Below, one piece after another: positions 16,608 to 24,607 of a stretch of DNA of 64,000 nucleotides. The notes below the pieces were generated by a model, which had not been told where the DNA came from, did no database searches, and saw only the letters and a program-made list of their open reading frames with translations. The DNA comes from Phytohabitans sp037414955 (GTDB taxonomy: Bacteria; Actinomycetota; Actinomycetes; Mycobacteriales; Micromonosporaceae). The DNA lies in contig JBBEWH010000012.1 in assembly GCA_037414955.1 (NCBI GenBank), positions 62,001 to 126,000 on the forward strand. The letters are read 5' to 3'. Every line of letters starts with the position of its first letter. Position 1 is the first letter of the stretch. The translations under genes were made by a program, and so were the position numbers.

Positions 16608-17609
16608 TCAGTTACAGGTGGTCGTGTACAGGTACTTCGAGACCTCGGGGGTGTCGACGTTGTCGGCGGTGATGACGGTTGAGTCGGTGCCGATCTGCTT
16701 CTGCGCGGTCTCGCCGCGCGCCGCGATCGCCGCCTGCTGCACCCCGTCGGCGCCGATCTGCGCCGGCTGCTGGGCGACGAGCGCCTGGACCACGCCGTTG
16801 CGCAGCTGCTCGACCTGGGTCGGCCCGGCGTCGAAGCCGACCACCTTGACCTGGCCGGCCTTGCCGGCGGCCTTCACCGCGTTGTTCGCCCCTTCGCTCT
16901 GGTCGGTGCTGAGCGCGAAGACGCCAGCCAGGTCCGGGTGCGCCGCGAGCTGGGCGGAGACCAGCTGGGAGATCTTCGCGACGCCGTTGGAGGTGAACAC
17001 GTTGCCCAGGTAGGTGATGTTCGGGTACTTCTTGAGCCCTTCCTCGAAGCCTTTCTGGCGCGCCTCGGCCGTGCTCACGCCCGGCTGCCCGCCGACCAGG
17101 AGCACCGGACCCTTCTCACCGATGAGCTTCGCCAGCGCGTCCGCGGCCACCTCGCCGCCCTTGACGTTGTCGCTGGCGATCGCCGAGGAGACGAAGCTCG
17201 TGTCGGACAGCGTCGTGTCGACGAGCACCACCTTGATGCCCGCGCTGGTCGCCTGCTTCAGCGGCTGCACGAGCGCCTGCGAGTCGTTGGGCGCGATGAA
17301 CAGGGCGTCGGGCTTGGCGGCGATGACCGAGTTGAGCAGCGGGATCTGGAGGCTGACGTCCCAGTTCTTGGCTCCCTGGATGGTCAGGTCGACGTTGTCC
17401 TTGGCGGCTTCGGCCTTGGCGCCGCAGGCCATCGTCTCGTAGAACGGGTCGCCGGCCACGCCCTGGATGAACGTCACCTTGACCCGCTTCTCGCCCGAGT
17501 CGGAGCCGGAAGCGCTGGCGGATTCGCCGTCCGAGGAACCACAGGCGGTGACCGTGAGGAGTAGGAGGCTGGCGGCCGTGGCGATCCAGGCCGTGGCGCG
17601 AGTGTGCAT
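16608..17609 (-). CDS. Sugar ABC transporter substrate-binding lipoprotein
   Basis: The 333-residue protein has a lipoprotein signal peptide ending LLTVTACGSS, with the lipidated Cys near residue 23. A periplasmic-binding-protein type 1 (RbsB-like) fold follows: VTFIQGVAGDPFYETMACGA, PDALFIAPNDSQALVQPLKQ, IKVVLVDTTLSD, GPVLLVGGQPGVSTAEARQK and GVFALSTDQSEGANNAVKAA. It should capture a monosaccharide or small glycoside outside the membrane and hand it to the permease at 17657. Start ATG 17609 has a GGAGGG Shine-Dalgarno. Gene order (GH125, permease, binding protein) and the nearby ATPase suggest a mannose-containing ligand (inference). Confidence 0.9.
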   Translation of the reverse strand: MHTRATAWIATAASLLLLTVTACGSSDGESASASGSDSGEKRVKVTFIQGVAGDPFYETMACGAKAEAAKDNVDLTIQGAKNWDVSLQIPLLNSVIAAKPDALFIAPNDSQALVQPLKQATSAGIKVVLVDTTLSDTSFVSSAIASDNVKGGEVAADALAKLIGEKGPVLLVGGQPGVSTAEARQKGFEEGLKKYPNITYLGNVFTSNGVAKISQLVSAQLAAHPDLAGVFALSTDQSEGANNAVKAAGKAGQVKVVGFDAGPTQVEQLRNGVVQALVAQQPAQIGADGVQQAAIAARGETAQKQIGTDSTVITADNVDTPEVSKYLYTTTCN

Positions 17610-17656
17610 TATGGACCCTCCTGGTACAGGGGTGGGTGTGTAGCGTGATCCGCGGG

Positions 17657-18685
17657 TCAGCCGCGGGCGTTGCGGTTGCGGCGCCGCTGGTCGACCATTA
17701 CGACGCCGACCAGCGCGGCGCCCAGCGCGACCTGTTGCCAGAACGGCTCCAGGCCGAGGATGACGAAGCCGTCGGTCAGCACCGACGGGATGGTGACGCC
17801 GACGACCGTGCCGAGGACGGTGCCGACGCCGCCGCTCAGGCTGGTGCCGCCGATGACGACGGCGAGGATGGCCTGCAGCATGTCGGTCTGGTGCCCGTTG
17901 AGCGTGGTGGTCTGGAAGCGGGCCAGGCTGACGTAGCCGGCCAGCCCGGACAGCGCGCCCGAGAGTGCGTACACCTTGACGATGTGCCGATCGACGTTGA
18001 CCGCCGCCCGGCGCACCGCCTCCTCATTGGAGCCGATGGCGGCGGTGTACCGGCCGAACCGGGTTTGCGACATGACGAACGCGCCGATGGCGGCGACACC
18101 CAGCGCGACGAGCACCGTGTACGGGACGCCGAGGAAGGCGCCGAACCCGAGGGTGTCCGCGAGCGCGGTGGGTACGCCGTGCATGTCCTGGCCGCCGGCG
18201 AGGATGTACGCGAGCCCGGTGGCGGCGGCGAACGTGCCGAGCGTCGCGATGAGGGGCGAGACCCCGCCGCGGGTGGTGATGATCCCGTTCACCATCCCCC
18301 ACAGCAGCCCGGACAGCACGGCGACCGCCAGGCCGGCCAGGCAGACCAGCAGCCCGTCGCCGCCGATCGTGTGCATCGCCTTGAGGCTCACGACGCCCGA
18401 GAACACGAGGACCGAACCGACTGACAGGTCGATGCCGGCGATCGTGATCACGAACGTCATGCCCACGGCGATCAGCAGGTAGCTGGAGGCGTCGACCGCG
18501 ATGCTCTTGGCGTTGAACCAGGATACGAACTGGTCCGGGCGCAGGGCCGAGAAGAGCGCGAGCAGGGCGATCAGCACCAGGACCGACCAGCTGCGCTGGG
18601 TGTGCCGCACGCCGCGCAGGCGGCGTGCCCGCGGGGGCTTCTCCGCTGTCCGGACATCCTCCGGTGACGCCTCTTGTACCGCCAT
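17657..18685 (-). CDS. RbsC-like sugar ABC transporter permease
   Basis: A 342-residue integral membrane protein with eight to ten helices of the BPD_transp_2 family. Signature segments are MTFVITIAGIDLSVGSVLVF, then GGVSPLIATLGTFAAATGLA, NEEAVRRAAVNVDRHIVKVY (the cytoplasmic loop that contacts the ATPase) and LAVVIGGTSLSGGVGTVLGT. It forms the membrane channel for the binding protein 47 bp downstream on the same strand. A LacI-type operator (18709-18724) lies 23 bp upstream of its start, so permease and binding protein may be transcribed from their own promoter as well as with GH125. Confidence 0.9.
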   Translation of the reverse strand: MAVQEASPEDVRTAEKPPRARRLRGVRHTQRSWSVLVLIALLALFSALRPDQFVSWFNAKSIAVDASSYLLIAVGMTFVITIAGIDLSVGSVLVFSGVVSLKAMHTIGGDGLLVCLAGLAVAVLSGLLWGMVNGIITTRGGVSPLIATLGTFAAATGLAYILAGGQDMHGVPTALADTLGFGAFLGVPYTVLVALGVAAIGAFVMSQTRFGRYTAAIGSNEEAVRRAAVNVDRHIVKVYALSGALSGLAGYVSLARFQTTTLNGHQTDMLQAILAVVIGGTSLSGGVGTVLGTVVGVTIPSVLTDGFVILGLEPFWQQVALGAALVGVVMVDQRRRNRNARG

Positions 18686-18708
18686 CGCCTCACCTCACGG
18701 GTCAGGGG

Positions 18709-18724
18709 GTGACAGCGTTGTCAC
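18709..18724. promoter_or_regulatory. LacI-type operator, copy 1
   Basis: GTGACAGCGTTGTCAC is a near-perfect 16-bp palindrome with the central CG typical of LacI-family operators. It lies 23 bp upstream of the permease start. A second copy differing at one base is at 20207-20222, and the only LacI gene in the window follows at 21022. Confidence 0.75.
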
Positions 18725-18784
18725 CTGCTTGACCAGGGACGGTAACTCCGCCGATCCAATTCCGTCAACGGCGACCTTGTCCCG

Positions 18785-20149
18785 TCACCACCGGGCCGCG
18801 GCGACGGCGAGCGCGCGGGTGGCCGCCGCCACCGGCGCGGGGACCGGGGGGATCGGGCGCGGCACCGGCAGGTCCACCAGGCGCAGCGCCAGCTCGGCGA
18901 ACAGCGAGTTCGCCCAGGCGAACCACGGCCGCGTGAACGTCGCCGGGTCATCCGCGTCGAAGCTCTCGTGCATCAGCCCGGTGCCCGCGTCGGTGGCCAG
19001 CAGCGTCGCGTACAGGGCCTCGGCCTCGGCGCGCGAGGAGGCGGTCAGGGCCTGCAGGCACAGCGCCATCGGCCACACGTGCCGGTGCGGGGTGTGCGGA
19101 CTGCCGACCCCGCTCGCGGCGGTCCCCCGGTAGTGGTACGGGTTGGCGTCGCTGAGCACGAAGGCCCGGGTCCGGCGGTACAGCGGGTCGTCGGTGGCGC
19201 ACCAGCCGAGGTACGGCAGCGACAGCAGGCTCGGTACGTTCGCGTCGTCCATCAGGTTGGTCCCGCCCAGGCCGTCCACCTCGTACGCGTAGATCGGGCC
19301 CGTCGCGGTGCGCACGATGCCGTGGCGGGCGATGCCGCCGGCGATGTCGACCGCGAGATCCACCGCCTGGGCGCCCAGGTCGCGGGGGAGCAGGCCGCGC
19401 TCGCTGAGCTCCGCGACGCCGTTCAGCGCGACCACCGCGGCCGCGTTGGCCGGGATCAGGTACCCGTACTCGCACCGGTCGTCGCTGGGCCGGAACCCCG
19501 ACCACGTCATCCCGGTGCGGCCCACCGGCGCGCCGAGCCCGCCGCGCGGCAGCGTGTCGTCGCGGAACGGGCCCGCCGTGCGCTCGAACCGGTATGGGGA
19601 GGAGCGCTCGTGGTCCTGCTCGACCCGCCAGACCTCCAGCACCCGCGCCACCGCCTCGGCGAACTCGCCACGCAGGTGCGCCGCCGATCCGCTGGCCGCC
19701 CACAGCTCGTACCCGAACGACAGCACCGCGCACAGCGAGTCGACCTCGTACTTGCGCTCCCACACGTCGGGCGCCGGCACGGGCCGGTCGTACTCGTCGA
19801 CCCGGTGCCCGGTCGGCCCGTCGTTCACCGCGTTGGCGTACGGGTCGGACAGCACCGCGGCGGCCATCCGCCGGACCACGCCGCCGAGCGCGCCGCGGAC
19901 CTCCGGGTCGGCGACGCCGGTCAGGTACGGCCGCAGCTGACCCGCGGTGTCGCGGTGCCACATCGCCGGGATGTCGCCGGTGATGACGAACGGGTACGCC
20001 CGGTCGCCGCGCAGCGTGGTCGTCCAGGCGCTGGCGAAGCAGCGGCGGAACGTGTCCGCGCCGCCGAGCCCCGCGGCGAGCCGCTCGGCCGCCCGGTCGG
20101 ACACGGCGGCAAGGCTCGCGGGGAGCACGGGCTGGTGGCTCGCTGGCAC
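18785..20149 (-). CDS. Glycoside hydrolase family 125 exo-alpha-1,6-mannosidase
   Basis: The 454-residue protein matches GH125 metal-independent exo-alpha-mannosidases: AYPFVITGDIPAMWHRDTAG, QLRPYLTGVADPEVRGALGG, DPYANAVNDGPTGH, WERKYEVDSLCAVLSFGYEL, GMTWSGFRPSDDRCEYGYLI, TNLMDDANVPSLLSLPYLGW, and TGLMHESFDADDPATFTRPW near the C-terminus. The acidic residues in these blocks are the likely catalytic ones. No signal peptide, so it probably acts in the cytoplasm on imported alpha-mannosides. I chose GTG 20147-20149 because AGGAGG precedes it by a good spacing; an upstream ATG at 20203 lacks this and would overlap the operator side of the divergent promoter. It is divergent from the ATPase. Confidence 0.9.
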   Translation of the reverse strand: MPASHQPVLPASLAAVSDRAAERLAAGLGGADTFRRCFASAWTTTLRGDRAYPFVITGDIPAMWHRDTAGQLRPYLTGVADPEVRGALGGVVRRMAAAVLSDPYANAVNDGPTGHRVDEYDRPVPAPDVWERKYEVDSLCAVLSFGYELWAASGSAAHLRGEFAEAVARVLEVWRVEQDHERSSPYRFERTAGPFRDDTLPRGGLGAPVGRTGMTWSGFRPSDDRCEYGYLIPANAAAVVALNGVAELSERGLLPRDLGAQAVDLAVDIAGGIARHGIVRTATGPIYAYEVDGLGGTNLMDDANVPSLLSLPYLGWCATDDPLYRRTRAFVLSDANPYHYRGTAASGVGSPHTPHRHVWPMALCLQALTASSRAEAEALYATLLATDAGTGLMHESFDADDPATFTRPWFAWANSLFAELALRLVDLPVPRPIPPVPAPVAAATRALAVAAARW

Positions 20150-20206
20150 GCATACCTCCTGGTGGTGGGTGTTGACAGCGGAGGCTACCTGGGTACTGTT
20201 CACGAT

Positions 20207-20222
20207 GCGACAGCGTTGTCAC
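20207..20222. promoter_or_regulatory. LacI-type operator, copy 2
   Basis: GCGACAGCGTTGTCAC repeats 15 of 16 bases of the site at 18709-18724. It lies in the space between the divergent GH125 (start 20149) and ATPase (start 20247) genes, where one repressor could control both directions. A partial half-site TTGACAGCGG lies nearby at about 20172. Confidence 0.75.
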
Positions 20223-20246
20223 CTGTCTTGGATCCAGGAGGCCCGG

Positions 20247-21014
20247 ATGAGCAGCGGCACCGACACCCCGATCCTGCGGCTGTCCGGGATCACCAAGAAC
20301 TACGGCACCGTGCAGGCCCTCCGGGGCGCCGCGCTCGAAGTGCATCCCAACGAGGTCGTCGCGCTCGTCGGTGACAACGGCGCCGGCAAGAGCACGATGA
20401 TCAAGGTGATCTCCGGGGTGGTCCAGCCCGACGCCGGGCAGATCGAGGTCGACGGGCAGCCGGTGACGTTCGGCAGCCCGCTCGCACCCCGGCGGTACGG
20501 CATCGAGACCGTGTACCAGGATCTCGCCCTGGCCTCGGACCTCGACCCGGCCGCGAACCTCTACCTGGGCCGCGAGATCCTCCGCCCCGGCCTGCTCGGC
20601 AGGCTGGGCGTGCTCGACAAGCCGCGCATGCGCGCGGGCGCCGACGAGGCGTTCGCGCGGCTCGGCGTGGGCCTGCAGGACACGCGCAGCCGGGTCGGCA
20701 CGATGTCCGGCGGCCAGCGGCAGGGCATCGCCGTCGCGCGGGCGGTGCTGTGGGCCAGCCGCCTCGTGCTGATGGACGAGCCGACGGCCGCGCTGGGCGT
20801 CGTGCAGACCGATCGCGTCCGCGCGCTCATCGAGTCGGTACGGGACCAAGGCGTCTCCGTCATCCTGGTGAGCCATAATCTTCCCTTTGTGTTCGAGGTC
20901 GCCGACCGGATCGAGGTGCTCCGGCTCGGCCAGCGGGTGGCCGTCTTCAAGCGGTCGGAAGCCACCGTCGAGCAGGTACTGGGAGCGATGACGGGCGCGC
21001 TCAGCACGCCCTAG
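20247..21014 (+). CDS. Sugar ABC transporter ATPase, single nucleotide-binding domain
   Basis: A 255-residue ATPase with Walker A GDNGAGKST (about residue 44), Q-loop VYQDLALASDLDPAANLYLG, signature MSGGQRQG (about 153), Walker B LVLMDEPTAALG (about 174) and H-loop ILVSHNL. Sugar ATPases paired with RbsC-like permeases are commonly double-domain proteins of about 500 residues (RbsA, XylG). This one has a single domain, like FrcA-type systems, and must act as a homodimer. ATG 20247 has an AGGAGG signal. The permease and binding protein are divergent, on the other side of the GH125 gene. LacI follows after 7 bp, so they are cotranscribed. Confidence 0.9.
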   Translation: MSSGTDTPILRLSGITKNYGTVQALRGAALEVHPNEVVALVGDNGAGKSTMIKVISGVVQPDAGQIEVDGQPVTFGSPLAPRRYGIETVYQDLALASDLDPAANLYLGREILRPGLLGRLGVLDKPRMRAGADEAFARLGVGLQDTRSRVGTMSGGQRQGIAVARAVLWASRLVLMDEPTAALGVVQTDRVRALIESVRDQGVSVILVSHNLPFVFEVADRIEVLRLGQRVAVFKRSEATVEQVLGAMTGALSTP

Positions 21015-21021
21015 TGGGGAG

Positions 21022-22038
21022 ATGACCGTGGCACGGCCGACGATGAAGGAGGTCGCGGGACTTGCGGGTGTCGGTCTCAAGACGGTGTCGCGGGTGGTCA
21101 ACGGGGAGGGCCGGGTCAGCCGGGAGACCCGTGCCCGGGTGGAGGCGGCGATCGCGGCCACCGGGTACCGGCGCAACGAGGTGGCCCGCAGCATGCGCGG
21201 CATGCGCTCCGGCCAGAGCACCATCGACGTCGGGCTGCTGCTCGGCGACCTGACCAACCCATACTTCGCCAGCGTCGCGTCGGCGGTGATCACGGATGCG
21301 CGCGGCCGGGGGTACGCCGCCGTGCTCGCCAGCGCCGACGAGGACCCGCTCGGCGAGCGCGCCGCCATCGACGGCCTGCTCGGGCGGCAGGTGGCCGGCC
21401 TGCTCATCGTGCCCGGCGGGCGCGACTATGGGTACCTCCAGCAGGAGATCGAGATCGGCACGCCGGTCGTGTTCATCGACCGGCCGGGCGCCGGGCTGGC
21501 CGCCGACGAGGTGGTGCTCGACAACGCCGAAGGCGCGCGGATGGCGGTGCGGCACCTCACCGCCCACGGGCACCGCCGCATCGGCGCGATCGTCGCCCCC
21601 AGCCGATGGGCGACCGCCGAACGGCTGCGCGGCTTCCGCCAGGCGATGCGCGCCGAAACCGGGGCGGTCGACGCGACCCTGATCCGGCGGCTGGCCACCG
21701 GTTCGATCGCCGAGGCCGAACGGTCGGCGCGCGAACTGCTCGCCCTGCCCGACCCGCCGACCGCGATCTTCACGACCACCGGCTTCATGACCCAGGGACT
21801 GCTGCGCGCGCTGGGGCCGCGGCGGGACGTCGCGGTCGTGGGGTTCGACGACTTCCCGCTCGCCGACATGCTGCCGGTGCCCCTCTCGGTGGTGGCCGGC
21901 GACCCGGTCGTGCTGGGTACGGTGGCGGCGCAGACGCTGTTCGCCCGCATCGACGGCTGGGAAGGGCCCCCGACCCGCCGCGTGATCCGTCCGACGCTGA
22001 TCCCCAGGGGCAGCGGCGAGGTGACGGCCCGCCGCTAG
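21022..22038 (+). CDS. LacI-family transcriptional repressor of the mannoside locus
   Basis: The 338-residue protein has an N-terminal LacI helix-turn-helix: TMKEVAGLAGVGLKTVSRVV with the hinge helix near residues 50-60 (RRNEVARSMRG). A periplasmic-binding-like effector domain follows (DVGLLLGDLTNPYFASVASA, VVFIDRPGAGLAADEVVLDN, GFDDFPLADMLPVPLSVVAG). It lies 7 bp after the ATPase gene. The two near-identical operators at 18709 and 20207 are placed to control permease/binding protein, GH125 and ATPase-LacI, so autoregulation and induction by a transported mannoside are likely (inference from site placement). A hairpin at 22067 ends the unit. Confidence 0.9.
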   Translation: MTVARPTMKEVAGLAGVGLKTVSRVVNGEGRVSRETRARVEAAIAATGYRRNEVARSMRGMRSGQSTIDVGLLLGDLTNPYFASVASAVITDARGRGYAAVLASADEDPLGERAAIDGLLGRQVAGLLIVPGGRDYGYLQQEIEIGTPVVFIDRPGAGLAADEVVLDNAEGARMAVRHLTAHGHRRIGAIVAPSRWATAERLRGFRQAMRAETGAVDATLIRRLATGSIAEAERSARELLALPDPPTAIFTTTGFMTQGLLRALGPRRDVAVVGFDDFPLADMLPVPLSVVAGDPVVLGTVAAQTLFARIDGWEGPPTRRVIRPTLIPRGSGEVTARR

Positions 22039-22066
22039 CGGTTTCCCCTCGTTCCCTCAAAGCCGT

Positions 22067-22092
22067 CCCATGATCGGGACGCCGATCATGGG
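22067..22092 (+). terminator. Terminator hairpin after LacI
   Basis: CCCATGATCGG and CCGATCATGGG form an 11-bp stem with a 4-nt loop, 29 bases after the LacI stop. The stem shares CCCATGATC with the hairpin at 8641-8702. Confidence 0.75.
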
Positions 22093-22270
22093 CTAGCGCG
22101 GGCGGGGCAGGCGGCGGGCCTGCTCGCGGCGTTCGGGCTGAACCCCAGCCACCGGTGCCAGGCTGAACCAGATCGACAGTGGAATTTGGTTGCGCCTGCC
22201 ATTGTCGACATCACGTCAGTCTGTCGGCGGCGGTCGACGGCGAACGGCGAACCGGCTACGGTCTTGTCGC

Positions 22271-24607
22271 ATGGACGGGCGCCTCGATCCCGACTCTCTT
22301 CTGCGTCGCCTCTTCAAGAGATTGGGCTCGCCGAAGGTTGGTGTAGGAGATACGGGTCCGGAGTGGGATCGGATACCAGACGGCACCACTCACACCAGGA
22401 GAGATCAGCGGCAAGGTGGCATACCGACGGTCCGGCCCGCACCTTATGCGGAGTCTCTGGACGGCACGCGTCAATTCACAGAGGCTGACCTCCAACAAGC
22501 ACGACGTGACGGCTATATCAGGTTCTCGGGATGGGGCCTGAAGAGCCTCCCCGACGAAATTAGTCAGCTGGGTGACCTGGAACGTCTGTATCTGGTCCAC
22601 AACGAGTTAACACAGTTACCGTCGGGCATCGGGCACCTGTTGCACCTCACCGAGCTTGATGTGAGGAACAATAAACTGGTAGTGCTTCCGTCCGAGATCG
22701 GTCTGCTGGAGAACTTGGAAGAACTTTATCTTGATGAGAACCTGTTGGAAAGCCTTCCGCCCGAGATCGGATCTTTAAATAATCTGCGAACGCTCGACCT
22801 TGACAGCAATAGGCTTGAGCGGCTACCACCCGAGATCTGTTTGCTTCGTAATCTTGAGCAACTCGACCTCCGAAACAACCGACTTGTCGAGCTGCCGCAA
22901 GGTATCGGCCGCCTCACAAACCTTCGCCGACTCTACCTCACAAACAACCAAATCTCGCGGCTCCCACGCGAGATCGGTCACCTGACGAGGCTAGAGAAGT
23001 TGGATGTCGACGGCAACAATTTGGCTCAGCTTCCGCGGGAGCTAATGCAACTGCTCACCAGACCGATCACGATTTCCGTCGACCGAAACCCACTCGGCGA
23101 CCCACTCCCGGAGTTGGTCCAACGCGGCTGGGGCGCCGTCTACTCATACATGAGGAGTCTCGAGGACGCCGTACCACAGTACGAAGCAAAAGTCCTCATC
23201 GTAGGCGAGGGCAATGTTGGAAAGACGTCCCTGCTTGCAGCTCTTCGCGGTGAGCAGTTCGTAGTGAACCGCGAGACAACACACGGTCTCGAAATCCATA
23301 AGCTGCCTCTCAAACACCCAGATCTCGACCTCGAGATGATTATTCGTGCCTGGGACTTCGGCGGGCAAGAGGTCTATCGAGTTACCCACCAATTCTTCTT
23401 CAGCCGCCGAGCGCTGTACGTACTTGTCTGGAACGCCCGTGACGGCCAAGAGCAGAACGAAGTCGAAAGCTGGCTACGTCGCATCCGGCTACGAGTAGGT
23501 CCTGAAGCCCGCGCGATCCTAGTCTCAACGCACTGCGACGAGCGTCACCCCGAGTTGGACTATCCACAACTCGACAGAATGTTTCCGGGGATGCTGGCCG
23601 GACAGTTCTCGGTCGACAACAGGAGCGCGAACGGGATCAGCGCCCTTCGTGCAGCGATCGCGCGGGAGACGGCCAGCCTGCCGCAGATGGGACGAATGTT
23701 GAGCCCACGCTGGATATCAGCACGCGATCAGGTCTTGTCACGCTACCAACAAGAGCCACAAATCAGATACGACGAATTCATCGCAGCATGCGAACGGAAC
23801 GCGCTCCACGACGACGAGGCCGTGACACTGGCCGAGCTTCTACACGACCTCGGCCAAATCATATACTACGGCGACGACGACGGCCTCAGGGACATTGTCG
23901 TACTCAATCCCGAGTGGCTAACCAAGGCCATCGCGTACGTTCTCGAAGACGGACCCACACGACGCGCCCAAGGCGTGCTCACCCATCACCGACTCCACGA
24001 GATCTGGCGCGACCGCCTCCCGGGCGGCTACGACCGCCGATACTACCCCTACTTCTTGCGGCTGATGGAGAAATTCGACATCTGCTACCGCCTCGAGGAT
24101 CAACGAGAACTGAGCCTCGTCGCGCAACTCGTACCACATCCAAAGCCGTCTCTACCGTGGATGCCGACAACCCCGCTCGCGGCCAACACGAGCCGACTCA
24201 CCGTCATCTGCAAATTGTCAGAGCCCGCTCCTGGCCTAATATCGTGGCTAACCGTACGACACCACCAGGCATCGATTGGAAAACATTGGCGTAACGGAGT
24301 CTTCCTGCGTCATCCCGTGTCCGCCTACGCTTCCGAAGCGCTGATTGAACTTGACGGAGAGCGGAGGCTGCTCATCGAAGTCCGTGCTCCCTCGCCGAAC
24401 ATGTTCTTCAGCGTCCTCGTTGACAGTGTCGAACACCTCCTCCGACTCAGGTGGCCGGGCCTACGTTACCGACTCGTCGTCCCATGTCCGACGCCCGGAT
24501 GTTCCGCGAGTTCCCGCTCGACGGGCTCGTCCGCCGGCGACACGTTGAACGCCCGCTTAGGGATTGCATGGAATGTGACAATGAGTTCCCTATCAGCGAG
24601 TTGCTGA
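22271..24607 (+). CDS. LRR-Roc-COR (ROCO) GTPase, main part
   Basis: From ATG 22271 the protein has about 7 leucine-rich repeats of 23 residues (about 93-257, for example LPSEIGLLENLEELYLDENL). A Roc GTPase follows: P-loop GEGNVGKTSL near residue 315, WDFGGQE near 361, and THCD in the G4 position near 420. A COR dimerisation domain lies at about 497-630 (NPEWLTKAIAYVLEDGPTRR), then a beta-rich region. Bacterial ROCO proteins are homodimeric GTPases of mostly unknown role. After CPTPGC (about residue 742) this frame runs into non-homologous sequence, while the expected continuation is in the next frame (24484-25356). The gene is richer in A/T than its surroundings and contains TTA codons. The start is uncertain: a TTG at 22190 is also in frame. 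Confidence 0.85.
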   Translation: MDGRLDPDSLLRRLFKRLGSPKVGVGDTGPEWDRIPDGTTHTRRDQRQGGIPTVRPAPYAESLDGTRQFTEADLQQARRDGYIRFSGWGLKSLPDEISQLGDLERLYLVHNELTQLPSGIGHLLHLTELDVRNNKLVVLPSEIGLLENLEELYLDENLLESLPPEIGSLNNLRTLDLDSNRLERLPPEICLLRNLEQLDLRNNRLVELPQGIGRLTNLRRLYLTNNQISRLPREIGHLTRLEKLDVDGNNLAQLPRELMQLLTRPITISVDRNPLGDPLPELVQRGWGAVYSYMRSLEDAVPQYEAKVLIVGEGNVGKTSLLAALRGEQFVVNRETTHGLEIHKLPLKHPDLDLEMIIRAWDFGGQEVYRVTHQFFFSRRALYVLVWNARDGQEQNEVESWLRRIRLRVGPEARAILVSTHCDERHPELDYPQLDRMFPGMLAGQFSVDNRSANGISALRAAIARETASLPQMGRMLSPRWISARDQVLSRYQQEPQIRYDEFIAACERNALHDDEAVTLAELLHDLGQIIYYGDDDGLRDIVVLNPEWLTKAIAYVLEDGPTRRAQGVLTHHRLHEIWRDRLPGGYDRRYYPYFLRLMEKFDICYRLEDQRELSLVAQLVPHPKPSLPWMPTTPLAANTSRLTVICKLSEPAPGLISWLTVRHHQASIGKHWRNGVFLRHPVSAYASEALIELDGERRLLIEVRAPSPNMFFSVLVDSVEHLLRLRWPGLRYRLVVPCPTPGCSASSRSTGSSAGDTLNARLGIAWNVTMSSLSASC

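Noticed and set aside
18948..21407. 819-codon minus-strand ORF across GH125, the ATPase and LacI
   Set aside because: It spans three recognised genes on both strands and has no domain of its own.
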